In this document: positions 9,248-17,649 of the stretch, in pieces
How the letters are laid out: each line of letters opens with the position of its first letter
Numbering within the stretch: position 1 is the first letter of the stretch
Assembly (NCBI RefSeq): GCF_014595975.1
Contig: NZ_JABWGQ010000039.1
Span: 105,749-169,748 of the forward strand
Origin: Sphingopyxis sp. LK2115
Lineage (GTDB): Bacteria; Pseudomonadota; Alphaproteobacteria; Sphingomonadales; Sphingomonadaceae
Direction of reading: 5' to 3'
Length of the DNA: 64,000 nucleotides
The notes under the pieces: model-generated
Told to the model about the DNA's origin: nothing
The model's database searches: none
What the model saw: only the letters and a program-made list of their open reading frames with translations
Translations under genes and position numbers: made by a program

Positions 9248-10711
9248 ATGCCGAAGCATGTAATCGCCGTCCTTGTGCCGCTGTTGGCGCTGGCTTCGTG
9301 CGGGGGCGGAGGTGGCGGCGATACGCCCGCGGCCAACGCCCCGCCGACCTTCACGTCGCTCCAGACCGCCAGCGTTGCCGAGAATATGACCAGTGCCTAT
9401 CAGGCGGCCGCCAGCGATCCCGACGGCGACGCGCTGACGTTCAGCATTGATGGCGGCGCCGATGCGGCGCGCTTTGCGATCACCGGCGCGGGAGCGCTGC
9501 GGTTCAACGCAGCGCCCGATTTCGACCTGCCTGGCGATGCCGATACCGACAATGTCTATGCGGTGGTGTTGCGCGTCAGCGACGGCCGGGCGAGCGTGAC
9601 GCAGGCGGTCAACATCACCGTCACCAACAGCCGCGAAGGCATAGCGGTCGCGCGCGTCGGCACCGGGTTCAATCAGCCGCTTTACGTGGCGGCGATTCCC
9701 GGCGACACCCGTGTCTATGTCGTCGAAAAGGGCGGCGACGTCTATCGCTTCGATCCTGCCGACGGCAGCCGGACGCGCGTGCTCGACATCACCGACATTT
9801 CGACGAGCGGCGAACGCGGACTGCTCGGCCTCGCTCCCTATCCCGATCATGCGGCATCGCAGCGGCTGTTCGCGGTCGCGACCGGCACGAACGGCAATGT
9901 TCAGGTGCGGCGCTATACGCTGGGTCGGCCTGACAGTTCGACCAGCTATGACCTGGTGCTGGACATTCCGCATCCCGGCTTCGACAATCACAACGGCGGC
10001 TGGATCGGCTTCGGCCCGGACGGCCATGTCTATGTCGCCGTCGGCGACGGCGGCGGCGCGGGCGACCCCGGCAACAATGCGCAAAACCGCAACGTGCAGC
10101 TGGGCAAGATCCTGCGCTTTGCCGTCGGGGCGGGGGGCGACAGCTATGCCCCCGCGCCGGGCAACCCGTTCATCGCGGGCGGCGGCGACCCCTATGTCTT
10201 TGCGTTCGGCCTGCGCAACCCGTTCCGTGCCTCCTTTTCGGGATCGACGCTGTTGATCGGCGATGTCGGGCAGAATGCGGTCGAAGAGATCGACATGGTG
10301 ACGACCACGCAGCCGGGGCGCAATTTCGGCTGGCGCTTTCTGGAGGGGACGCAACCCTTTTCGGGAACGGCGCCCGCCGGGCTGACGCCGCCCGTCGCCG
10401 AATATGGCCATGGCAGCGGGGCGCGACAGGGGCGTTCGGTCACCGGCGGCTATGTCTATCGCGGGCCGGTCGCGTCGCTCGCGGGCCAATATGTTTTCGG
10501 CGATTTCGTGTCGGGCAATATCTGGACGGTGCCCTTTGCCGACCTGGTCGTCGGCCAGACCTTGCCCGCGTCGCGCTTTGCCGTCCGCAACGAGGATTTC
10601 GCCCCCGACGCGGGGACGATCAGAAACATCGCCTCCTTTGGCGAGGACAGCGCGGGCAATCTGTTCATCGTCAGCATCGGCGGCGACATTTTCATGGTGC
10701 GTCCGGGCTGA
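9248..10711 (+). CDS. Lipoprotein PQQ-dependent sugar dehydrogenase (GSDH family) with cadherin-like N-domain
   Basis: 487 residues from the ATG at 9248. The lipobox LALASC gives lipidated Cys18, followed by a Gly-rich spacer. Residues about 30-127 form a cadherin/Ig-like repeat with VAEN, SDPDGDALTF and VLRVSDG motifs. Residues about 133-487 are a glucose/sorbosone dehydrogenase six-bladed propeller: NQPLYVAAIPGD, GERGLLGLAPYPD, NHNGGWIGFGPDGHVYVAVGDGG, GLRNPFRASF and GDVGQNAVEEID. The family oxidises aldoses or related polyols in the periplasm using PQQ; the cofactor is inferred from family, not seen. The extra N-terminal domain may bind carbohydrate or extend the propeller from the membrane. 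An intergenic hairpin follows. Confidence 0.85.
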   Translation: MPKHVIAVLVPLLALASCGGGGGGDTPAANAPPTFTSLQTASVAENMTSAYQAAASDPDGDALTFSIDGGADAARFAITGAGALRFNAAPDFDLPGDADTDNVYAVVLRVSDGRASVTQAVNITVTNSREGIAVARVGTGFNQPLYVAAIPGDTRVYVVEKGGDVYRFDPADGSRTRVLDITDISTSGERGLLGLAPYPDHAASQRLFAVATGTNGNVQVRRYTLGRPDSSTSYDLVLDIPHPGFDNHNGGWIGFGPDGHVYVAVGDGGGAGDPGNNAQNRNVQLGKILRFAVGAGGDSYAPAPGNPFIAGGGDPYVFAFGLRNPFRASFSGSTLLIGDVGQNAVEEIDMVTTTQPGRNFGWRFLEGTQPFSGTAPAGLTPPVAEYGHGSGARQGRSVTGGYVYRGPVASLAGQYVFGDFVSGNIWTVPFADLVVGQTLPASRFAVRNEDFAPDAGTIRNIASFGEDSAGNLFIVSIGGDIFMVRPG

Positions 10712-10738
10712 CGCCTTGCGCCGGCCGTCGGTCCCCGA

Positions 10739-10787
10739 CCGCCGCTTTGCCGCGCCTTCCGGCGGGAAAGCGGCGGCCCGGCATTTT
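10739..10787 (+). terminator. Probable intrinsic terminator after the sugar dehydrogenase gene
   Basis: Perfect 10-bp arms CCGCCGCTTT (10739-10748) and AAAGCGGCGG (10767-10776) form a GC-rich hairpin. Five T residues lie at 10783-10787, six bases after the stem, a little further than ideal. It separates the dehydrogenase gene from the aldehyde dehydrogenase gene. Confidence 0.55.
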
Positions 10788-10870
10788 TCGCGGTTGGCCG
10801 CGCTTGATTCATCGGCCACAGTGGTTAGGTAGCAATCCGAGACCGATTCACCGCCGATGGGAGACAGGAA

Positions 10871-12304
10871 ATGAGCACCGAAACGCACCTCAAGCAACAT
10901 TATATCGGCGGCCGGTGGGTCGATTCGAAGGGCGGCAGGCTCCACCACGTCATCAATCCCGCGACCGAGGAAGCGGCATCGACCGTCGTGCTCGGCACCG
11001 CCGCCGACGTCGACGACGCGGTGGCCGCGGCGCGCGAGGCCTTCAAAAGCTTTTCGCAGACGACGCGCGAGGAACGGCTGGAGCTTTTGAACCGCATCGT
11101 CGAGGAATATAAGAAGCGTGGGCCGGATCTTGCCAAATCGATGGCGGCCGAAATGGGCGCGCCGGTCAGCTTTGCGGGCACCGCACAGGTCGGCGCCGGC
11201 ATCGGCGGCTTCCTTGGCACGATCGCCGCGCTCAAGGATTTCAGCTTCAGCGAACAGCATGGCGCGAACAAGGTCGTATATGAACCGATCGGCGTCGTCG
11301 GCATGATTACCCCATGGAACTGGCCGCTCAACCAGATTGCGTTGAAGGTCGCTCCGGCGCTCGCTGCGGGCAACACGATGATCCTGAAACCGTCGGAGGA
11401 ATGCCCCGGCAATGCGGTGATCTTTGCCGAGATTCTCGACGCCGCGGGCGTGCCGCCGGGCGTGTTCAATCTGGTTCAGGGCGACGGCCCGACCGTCGGC
11501 CACGCGATCAGCGCGCATCCGGGGATCGAGATGGTGAGCTTCACCGGATCGACGCGCGCGGGCATCCTCGTCGCCAAGGCCGCCGCCGATACGGTGAAGC
11601 GCGTGCATCAGGAACTGGGCGGCAAGTCGCCGAACATCGTCCTGCCCGACGCCGACCTGGAAACGGTGCTGCCGCCGACGGTGCAGGGCGTGCTCGTCAA
11701 CACCGGGCAAAGCTGCATCGCGCCGACGCGCATCCTTGTCCACAAGGAGCGCGAGGCCGAAGCGGTGGGGGTCATCAAGGCGATGTTCGATGGCACGCAA
11801 GTGGGCGATCCGATGAGCGAGGGCGGCCACATCGGCCCCGTCGTCAACAAGGCGCAGTTCGACAAGATCCAGGGGCTGATCCAGTCGGCGATCGACGAAG
11901 GCGCGCGCCTCGAAACGGGCGGCACCGGCCTGCCGTCGAACGTCAATCGCGGCTATTATGTCAAGCCGACGGTCTTTTCGGGCGTCACGCCCGACATGCG
12001 GATCGCGAGGGAAGAGATTTTCGGGCCCGTCGCGACGGTCATGGCCTATGACACGCTCGACGAAGCGGTCGAGATCGCCAACGACACCGAATATGGCCTG
12101 TCGGCGGTCGTGTCGGGCGACCCCGTCAAGGCCGCCGAAATCGCGCCGAAGCTGCGCGCCGGCATGGTCGCGGTGAACAGCTGGGGTCCGGGGCCGGGTG
12201 CGCCCTTCGGCGGCTACAAGGCATCGGGCAACGGCCGCGAAGGCGGGCTGTTCGGGCTGAAGGACTTTATGGAAGTGAAGGCGATCAGCGGGATTCCGGC
12301 CTGA
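10871..12304 (+). CDS. NAD(P)-dependent aldehyde dehydrogenase
   Basis: 477 residues; the ATG at 10871 follows GGGAGACAGGAA. All catalytic features of the ALDH superfamily are present: oxyanion Asn150 (ITPWNWP), cofactor Lys173 (ILKPSE), base Glu248 (HQELGGKSP) and nucleophile Cys282 (NTGQSCIAPTR), plus the EEIFGPV motif. It oxidises an aldehyde to the acid; closest in style to broad-range aldehyde dehydrogenases of actinobacteria and proteobacteria, so the substrate remains open. It appears monocistronic, with a palindromic element and a terminator before argJ. Confidence 0.9.
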   Translation: MSTETHLKQHYIGGRWVDSKGGRLHHVINPATEEAASTVVLGTAADVDDAVAAAREAFKSFSQTTREERLELLNRIVEEYKKRGPDLAKSMAAEMGAPVSFAGTAQVGAGIGGFLGTIAALKDFSFSEQHGANKVVYEPIGVVGMITPWNWPLNQIALKVAPALAAGNTMILKPSEECPGNAVIFAEILDAAGVPPGVFNLVQGDGPTVGHAISAHPGIEMVSFTGSTRAGILVAKAAADTVKRVHQELGGKSPNIVLPDADLETVLPPTVQGVLVNTGQSCIAPTRILVHKEREAEAVGVIKAMFDGTQVGDPMSEGGHIGPVVNKAQFDKIQGLIQSAIDEGARLETGGTGLPSNVNRGYYVKPTVFSGVTPDMRIAREEIFGPVATVMAYDTLDEAVEIANDTEYGLSAVVSGDPVKAAEIAPKLRAGMVAVNSWGPGPGAPFGGYKASGNGREGGLFGLKDFMEVKAISGIPA

Positions 12305-12331
12305 CCCTGATCGGCAATAGCCAGTTGCTCG

Positions 12332-12402
12332 CGCGAAGGCGGGAGCCGATCACCTGCCGGTTCCATCTTGCACCGACCGGGTGATGGCTTCGCGCCTTCG
12401 CG
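12332..12402. repeat. Palindromic intergenic repeat between the aldehyde dehydrogenase gene and argJ
   Basis: Perfect arms CGCGAAGGCG (12332-12341) and CGCCTTCGCG (12393-12402) extend inward, after a short bulge, through AGCCGATCACC / GGTGATGGCT. The unit could fold into one long imperfect hairpin. It resembles the mobile palindromic units common in sphingomonads. Confidence 0.6.
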
Positions 12403-12436
12403 GGGACATGGATCATTTTAACGTCAGAGGATCGAC

Positions 12437-12462
12437 CCCCTTCCGCTTGCGGAAGGGGTTTT
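12437..12462 (+). terminator. Intrinsic terminator immediately upstream of argJ
   Basis: Perfect arms CCCCTTCCGC (12437-12446) and GCGGAAGGGG (12449-12458) are followed by TTTT. The T-run ends only 20 bases before the first plausible argJ start, so it either ends the aldehyde dehydrogenase transcript or acts within the argJ leader. Confidence 0.75.
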
Positions 12463-12482
12463 GCTTTGAAGCATTAACGATT

Positions 12483-13721
12483 ATGCGCCCCGGCATGACC
12501 ACCCGTTCCCCGCTCGCCCCGGCGACTTTCCCCGACCTTCCCGAGATTGCCGGGGTGACGCGCCGCGTCGCGCGGGCGCGCTACAAGGACTGGGACCGCT
12601 GCGACCTGACTTTCATCGAGCTGGCGCCCGGCACCGCGGTTGCGGGGGTGTTCACGCGCAATGTCTGCTGCTCGTCCGAAGTCGAGCTGGGGCGCGAACA
12701 GGTGAAGCGCGGCGCCGCGCGCGCGCTGGTCGTCAATGCGGGCAACAGCAATGCTTTCACCGGCTATCGCGGGCGCGAGGCGGTCGAGGCGATCATGGCG
12801 CAGGTCGCGGGGCATCTCGGCTGCGATGCCAGCGAGGTCTTCGTCAGCTCGACCGGCGTGATCGGTGTGCCGTTGCCGAAAGACAAGGCGCGCGCGGGCG
12901 TCGCGGCGGCGCTGACCGCCGAACCCTGTTCGTGGGAAGTCGCGGCCGAAACGATCGGCACCACCGACACCTTTGCCAAGGGATCGACCGCCAGCGCCAT
13001 CGTTGGCGACCGCACCGTCCATGTGGCGGGTATCGTCAAGGGATCGGGGATGATCGCGCCCGACATGGCGACGATGCTCGGCTATATCTTTACCGACGCC
13101 GCGGTGGCGCCCGCGCTGTTGCAGGCGATGCTGAACGAAGCGACCGGCGGGACGTTCAATTCGATTACCGTCGACAGCGACACCTCGACCAGCGACACGG
13201 TGCTGCTGTTCGCGACGGGGCAGGCGGGCAATGCGATGCTCGCCTCTCGCGACGACCCCGGCGCCGATGCGCTTTATGCGGCGATCCGGGAGGTCGCGCT
13301 TGACCTTGCGCATCAGGTCGTGCGCGACGGCGAAGGCGCGTCAAAGTTCATCGAGGTGCAGGTGACGGGGGCGGTGAGCGACGCCAGCGCCAGGCGCGTC
13401 GCGCTGTCCATCGCCAATTCGCCGCTGGTCAAAACCGCGATCGCGGGCGAGGACGCGAACTGGGGCCGCGTCGTGATGGCGGTGGGCAAGGCGGGCGAGC
13501 CCGCCGACCGCGACCGCCTGGCGATCCGCTTTGGCGATCATTGGGTCGCCAAAGACGGGCTGCCGGTCGAAGGTTATGACGAGGCGCCGGTGGCAGCGCA
13601 CCTCAAAGGGCAGGCGATCCGCGTCGGCGCCGACCTGGGCCTCGGCGAAGGCCGCGCGACGGTGTGGACGTGCGACCTGACGCACGGCTATATCAGCATC
13701 AACGCCGACTATCGGAGCTGA
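12483..13721 (+). CDS. argJ: Bifunctional ornithine acetyltransferase / N-acetylglutamate synthase
   Basis: 412 residues from the ATG at 12483; ATG 12495 (408 residues) is equally possible, and neither has a strong Shine-Dalgarno sequence. The autoprocessing site is in KGSGMIAPDMATMLGY, where cleavage before the Thr of ATML yields the alpha and beta chains and makes that Thr the nucleophile. The N-terminal NAGNSNAFTG and the C-terminal ending HGYISINADYRS are typical. ArgJ recycles the acetyl group from N-acetylornithine to glutamate in arginine synthesis. It converges on trxA. No other arg gene is nearby. Confidence 0.93.
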   Translation: MRPGMTTRSPLAPATFPDLPEIAGVTRRVARARYKDWDRCDLTFIELAPGTAVAGVFTRNVCCSSEVELGREQVKRGAARALVVNAGNSNAFTGYRGREAVEAIMAQVAGHLGCDASEVFVSSTGVIGVPLPKDKARAGVAAALTAEPCSWEVAAETIGTTDTFAKGSTASAIVGDRTVHVAGIVKGSGMIAPDMATMLGYIFTDAAVAPALLQAMLNEATGGTFNSITVDSDTSTSDTVLLFATGQAGNAMLASRDDPGADALYAAIREVALDLAHQVVRDGEGASKFIEVQVTGAVSDASARRVALSIANSPLVKTAIAGEDANWGRVVMAVGKAGEPADRDRLAIRFGDHWVAKDGLPVEGYDEAPVAAHLKGQAIRVGADLGLGEGRATVWTCDLTHGYISINADYRS

Positions 13722-13724
13722 GGC

Positions 13725-13768
13725 AAAAAAAGCCCGTTCGCATCTCGACTTCGCTCGACACGAACGGG
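13725..13768 (-). terminator. Dispersed repeat acting as trxA terminator (repeat copy 2)
   Basis: Arms CCCGTTCG (13733-13740) and CGAACGGG (13761-13768) enclose a smaller TCGA/TCGA palindrome. On the minus strand the stem is followed by seven U residues (the A-run at 13725-13731), the form of an intrinsic terminator for trxA. On the plus strand it follows argJ directly without a T-run. The same repeat design occurs at 4241-4293 and 29620-29661. Confidence 0.75.
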
Positions 13769-13782
13769 ATTGCAGATGTCGT

Positions 13783-14103
13783 TTACAGCGCCGCTTCGAG
13801 CCAGCCCTTGAGCGCGCTTTTCGGCGCCGCGCCGACCTTGGTGTCGGCGATCTCGCCATTTTTGAACAGGATCATCGTCGGGATGCCGCGCACGCCATAT
13901 TTGCTCGGCGCGTCGGGATGATCGTCGATGTTGAGCTTGGCGATGACGACCTTGCCCGCGAGCTCGTCCGAAATCTCTTCGAGCGCGGGGCCGATCATCT
14001 TGCAGGGACCGCACCATTCGGCCCAGAAATCGACAAGCACGGGGGTGTCGCTGTCGAGCACATCCGCCTGGAAGCTCGCGTCGGTGATGGCTTTGGTACC
14101 CAT
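13783..14103 (-). CDS. trxA: Thioredoxin
   Basis: 106 residues with the active-site WCGPC in [12 protein letters not shown], the cis-proline loop [11 protein letters not shown], and the conserved buried Asp. AGGAG precedes the ATG at 14103. It is a cytoplasmic disulfide reductant recharged by the trxB product. It lies 33 bases after addA and is probably the last gene of the divL-tsaE-amgK-murU-addB-addA-trxA run; a repeat-derived terminator follows. Confidence 0.96.
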   Translation of the reverse strand: MGTKAITDASFQADVLDSDTPVLVDFWAEWCGPCKMIGPALEEISDELAGKVVIAKLNIDDHPDAPSKYGVRGIPTMILFKNGEIADTKVGAAPKSALKGWLEAAL

Positions 14104-14136
14104 GGTCTGAACTCCTGAAACTCGGTCGAGGCCAAG

Positions 14137-17100
14137 CTAAGGCGTCGGCGCGTCCGGCTCAAGGGCCGAACCGGGCAAATTCGCCTTGCTTGTCGGCAAG
14201 CCGGGCTTGTGCCCGTCGAGCAGCGCATCGTCGAGGCCGATCAACCGCGGCGCCGCAGTATAGAGCAGCGCCGCCGCGACGCGCCGACCGGGAAAAATCA
14301 CCCGCAGCGCGTCGCGATACGCCGCCATCTGGCGCAGATAGGCGGGCTGGACCTGGGCGGCGCTTTCGGGGACGTGGCGCCCGGTCTTGTAATCGATCAC
14401 CGTTACGGCGTCGTCGGTGACCAGCAGCCGGTCGACGATCCCGGCGACCACGACCCCGTCGACGACGGCCGACAGCGGCACTTCGGCAAGCGATCCCGGC
14501 CCGAACAGCGGCGCGTGCGCGGGATCGTCCAGCACCGCCAGCACTTTGTCCACCATCGCCGCGCGCGCGCGCTCGTCCAGCGACGACGCCTGTGCCGCCA
14601 GCCAGCGCAGCGCCGCGGCGCGGCGGCGATCGGCGGCGACGGGCGGCAACCGCTCGAACAGCGCGTGGAGCAGCAGGCCGCGCGTCACTGCGGCGGCGCG
14701 CTCGCCTCCCTGCGGCGGCGCGGCGACATCGTCCTCGCCGAGCGCCGACGGGGCGAGCGGGCGCGGCGGGCGCGCCTCATCGGGGGCCATGCGGTGCAGC
14801 CAATCGGGCAGGGGCGCCGCCCCGCGCGCAGCTGTTTTCCCCTTTTTCGCCTGCGGCGCCCAGCGCCCGGCGTTGACGCGGTGCACGCGGCGACGGCTCC
14901 AGATGGCGCCGCCGTCCTCCCAGTCGCGCCCCAGCCGGTCGAGCGCGCCCGATACCGCGCTATGCCAGCTCGACTCGGGAACGCTGCGCTCGGCGGTCCT
15001 GGTGACGCCGGCGACCACCAGAATCTCCTCGGCGCGGGTCATCGCGACATAGAAGAGCCGCCAATGCTCCTCGCTCGCCGCCGCCCTGGCCTTCGCATGG
15101 GCATCGGCCAGCGCGCCGTGCCGCTCGTCGGCGCCGACCGGATAGACGGGCAGTTTTTCCCACGCCGCGACATCGACGGTGAAGGGGCGACGGTCAAAGC
15201 TGTCGTCGTCGGTTGCATCGGCGAGGATCACGATCGGCGCCTGCAATCCTTTCGAGCCGTGGACGGTCATCACGCGCACAACATCGCTGCGCGCCTCGGT
15301 CTGGCGCTTGATGTCGGCGGCGCTGCCCTCGATCTCGGCCAGGAAACCGAGCAGCGAGACGGTCTTGCGCGATTCGAACGCCAGCGCCTGATTCAGCAGC
15401 TCGTCGATCGGGTCGCGCGCCTCGCGCCCCAGCCGCGCGTAAAGCTTGCGCCGCCCGTCGATCGGGCCGGACAGGATGGTTTCGAGGAAGCGGAACGGCG
15501 TCATATAGTCGGCCATCGCAAGCAATCCGCCCAGCGCCTCCATCGTCGCGGGCGGCATGGCGTCGCGATGCGCGCGCAGATGCGCCCACAGCGAGGCGCG
15601 GCCACGATCCTGCGTGCGATCGTATAGTTCATCCTGCGTCCAGCCGATCAGCGGCGACACGAGCAGCGCGGCGAGGTTCAGGTCGTCGTGCGGCTGCACG
15701 GCAAAGCGCATCGCCGCCATCAGATCCTGCACGCCGAGCGGCTGCGTCAAGGCGAAGCGGTCGACCCCCGCGACGGGGACGTGCAGCGCCTGCAACCGCG
15801 CGACGATCCGCGCCGCCAGATCGCGACGGCGGCGCACGAGGATCATCACGTCGCCCGGCGCGACGGGGCGGCCGTCCTTGCCGTTCGCGATCCAGTCCTG
15901 CACTTCGGCGGCGATCGCCTTTGCGAGCCGCATGCTCGCGGGATCGCGCGCGGGTGCGGTGGCATGGCCGCCGTCCATGGCCGCGTCATCGGCCGCTTCG
16001 TCGGCCTCCTCGGCTGCCCTCAGCGCCTTGCCGACCGGCAGCGGCTCCCACAGTTCGACCTGCCCGGCGTGCGCGTCGCGGTAGGGACGGTGCGGCGGCT
16101 CCTTTCCGTCAAGCCCCATCAGCGCGGCGCCGCCCGCCGCGAGCCAGGCGTCGGCGACCTCCAGCACTGCGGGGGTCGAACGATAGTTGGATATCAGGTC
16201 GACCGCCTCGAAATCCTGCCCCGCGCGTTCGCCAAGCGCATGAAAAAGGTCGCGCGCGCTGGCAAAGGCCCTGGGATCGGTGCCCTGAAAGCCAAAGATC
16301 GCCTGTTTGCGATCGCCGACGGTGAACAAGGTGCGCGCGCGTTCGACGTCGTTGCCATGCACGGCGAAAAACTCTTCGGCGAGCGACAGGACGATCCCCC
16401 ATTGGCGCATGTTCGTGTCCTGCGCCTCGTCGACCAATATATGATCGGTGCGCTGGTCGAGCTTGAAGCGCACCCATTCGCCAAAACCGCTGACGCGCAG
16501 CAACGAACCCGCAAGGGTGATGAGGTCATCGAAATCGGCAAGCCCCTGGTCACGCTTGGCGAGCGCATAGGCTTCGGCGAAGCGGCTGCCCAGCTTCCAC
16601 GCCGCCGCCAGTTCGTCGGCGACGCGCATCGCCGTCGCGGTCGCGCGCAGCGCCGACGCCGCCTCGACAATCCGCACCGCGCTGTCGACGCAGTCGTTCA
16701 TCTGGCCTTTGTCGCCCGCATATTCGGCCCGCAGATTGCCATCGCCTTTATGGAAACGGCTGATAAGTTTGTCCAGCATTGCGGCGCGCGCCGCCGCATC
16801 GCCCATCATCCAGCCGACCATGACGTCCGAATGGGCGAGCCCGGTCTTCGTCCCCCACGCGGCGCCGCTCGCCGCCACCGCCTTGATATCCGCGTCGGCG
16901 ATCGCGCCACCGGCAAGCTGGTCGGTCATCCACCCATCGGGATCGCCGACGGGCAGGTCGAAAGCGGCGCGCAGATCGTGCGCCGCAGGCGGCAGCAGCG
17001 CGTTCGGCCCGCCGAACACCGACGCGCAGCGCGACAGAAAGCCGATCGCGGCGTCGGTGCCGAGCCGACGCGCCAGCGCCGCGGCCGCCGCGCGCAGCGC

Positions 17101-17649
17101 CGCCTGTTCCTCGCCCGGCAAGTCGAGCAAGTCGCCGAGCACCTGCCGCTGAAGCGCGCCCGCCTCATCCTCCTCGATCGCGCGAAATCCGGGAAGCAGC
17201 TTTGCCTCCAGGGGAAAGCTCGCAAGCAGCGTCTGACAGAAACTGTGGATCGTCTGGACGCGGATCGCGCCGCCGGGGCTGTCGATCACGGTCGCGAATA
17301 GTGCGCGCGCGCGGGCGACCAGCGCGGGCACGCCCCGGTCATAGCCGAGCAGGTCGAGGTCGATACCCAGCGCCTGAAGGTCGAGCCGCAATTCGCGTTC
17401 GTCCATCCGCACCCACATCGCCAGCCGTTCGTGGATGCGATGCGCCATTTCGGCGGCGCCCGCCTTGGTGAAGGTGATGCACAGGATCGCATCCGGCGAT
17501 ACGCCATCGAGCAGCAGGCGCAGCACGCGCGCCGACAGCACCTGCGTCTTGCCCGTTCCCGCCGACGCGCCGAGCCAGACGTGGCGCGCGGGATCGGCGG
17601 CGGCGCGCTGATGCGGATCGAGCGTTGCGAGCGGCGCGGGGCGGGTCAT
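14137..17649 (-). CDS. addA: Double-strand break repair helicase/nuclease AddA
   Basis: 1170 residues from the ATG at 17649, preceded by GAGGAGG; the start overlaps the addB stop in an ATGA. A UvrD-type SF1 helicase begins with the Walker A GASAGTGKT and continues with LVDEAQDTN, GDRKQAIFGFQG and VMTVHGSKGLQAPIV. The C-terminal RecB-type nuclease carries VTVIDYKTGR (catalytic Asp-x-Lys). With AddB it processes double-strand ends to load RecA, the alphaproteobacterial equivalent of RecBCD. Both ATPase and nuclease motifs look intact. Confidence 0.95.
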   Translation of the reverse strand: MTRPAPLATLDPHQRAAADPARHVWLGASAGTGKTQVLSARVLRLLLDGVSPDAILCITFTKAGAAEMAHRIHERLAMWVRMDERELRLDLQALGIDLDLLGYDRGVPALVARARALFATVIDSPGGAIRVQTIHSFCQTLLASFPLEAKLLPGFRAIEEDEAGALQRQVLGDLLDLPGEEQAALRAAAAALARRLGTDAAIGFLSRCASVFGGPNALLPPAAHDLRAAFDLPVGDPDGWMTDQLAGGAIADADIKAVAASGAAWGTKTGLAHSDVMVGWMMGDAAARAAMLDKLISRFHKGDGNLRAEYAGDKGQMNDCVDSAVRIVEAASALRATATAMRVADELAAAWKLGSRFAEAYALAKRDQGLADFDDLITLAGSLLRVSGFGEWVRFKLDQRTDHILVDEAQDTNMRQWGIVLSLAEEFFAVHGNDVERARTLFTVGDRKQAIFGFQGTDPRAFASARDLFHALGERAGQDFEAVDLISNYRSTPAVLEVADAWLAAGGAALMGLDGKEPPHRPYRDAHAGQVELWEPLPVGKALRAAEEADEAADDAAMDGGHATAPARDPASMRLAKAIAAEVQDWIANGKDGRPVAPGDVMILVRRRRDLAARIVARLQALHVPVAGVDRFALTQPLGVQDLMAAMRFAVQPHDDLNLAALLVSPLIGWTQDELYDRTQDRGRASLWAHLRAHRDAMPPATMEALGGLLAMADYMTPFRFLETILSGPIDGRRKLYARLGREARDPIDELLNQALAFESRKTVSLLGFLAEIEGSAADIKRQTEARSDVVRVMTVHGSKGLQAPIVILADATDDDSFDRRPFTVDVAAWEKLPVYPVGADERHGALADAHAKARAAASEEHWRLFYVAMTRAEEILVVAGVTRTAERSVPESSWHSAVSGALDRLGRDWEDGGAIWSRRRVHRVNAGRWAPQAKKGKTAARGAAPLPDWLHRMAPDEARPPRPLAPSALGEDDVAAPPQGGERAAAVTRGLLLHALFERLPPVAADRRRAAALRWLAAQASSLDERARAAMVDKVLAVLDDPAHAPLFGPGSLAEVPLSAVVDGVVVAGIVDRLLVTDDAVTVIDYKTGRHVPESAAQVQPAYLRQMAAYRDALRVIFPGRRVAAALLYTAAPRLIGLDDALLDGHKPGLPTSKANLPGSALEPDAPTP

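Noticed and set aside
9161..11830. 889-residue open frame antisense to the sugar and aldehyde dehydrogenase genes
   Set aside because: No domain or signal; it spans two real genes and the terminator between them.
12381..12482. N-terminal extension of argJ from the ATG at 12381
   Set aside because: It would run through the palindromic repeat and the terminator and adds residues unlike any ArgJ N-terminus.
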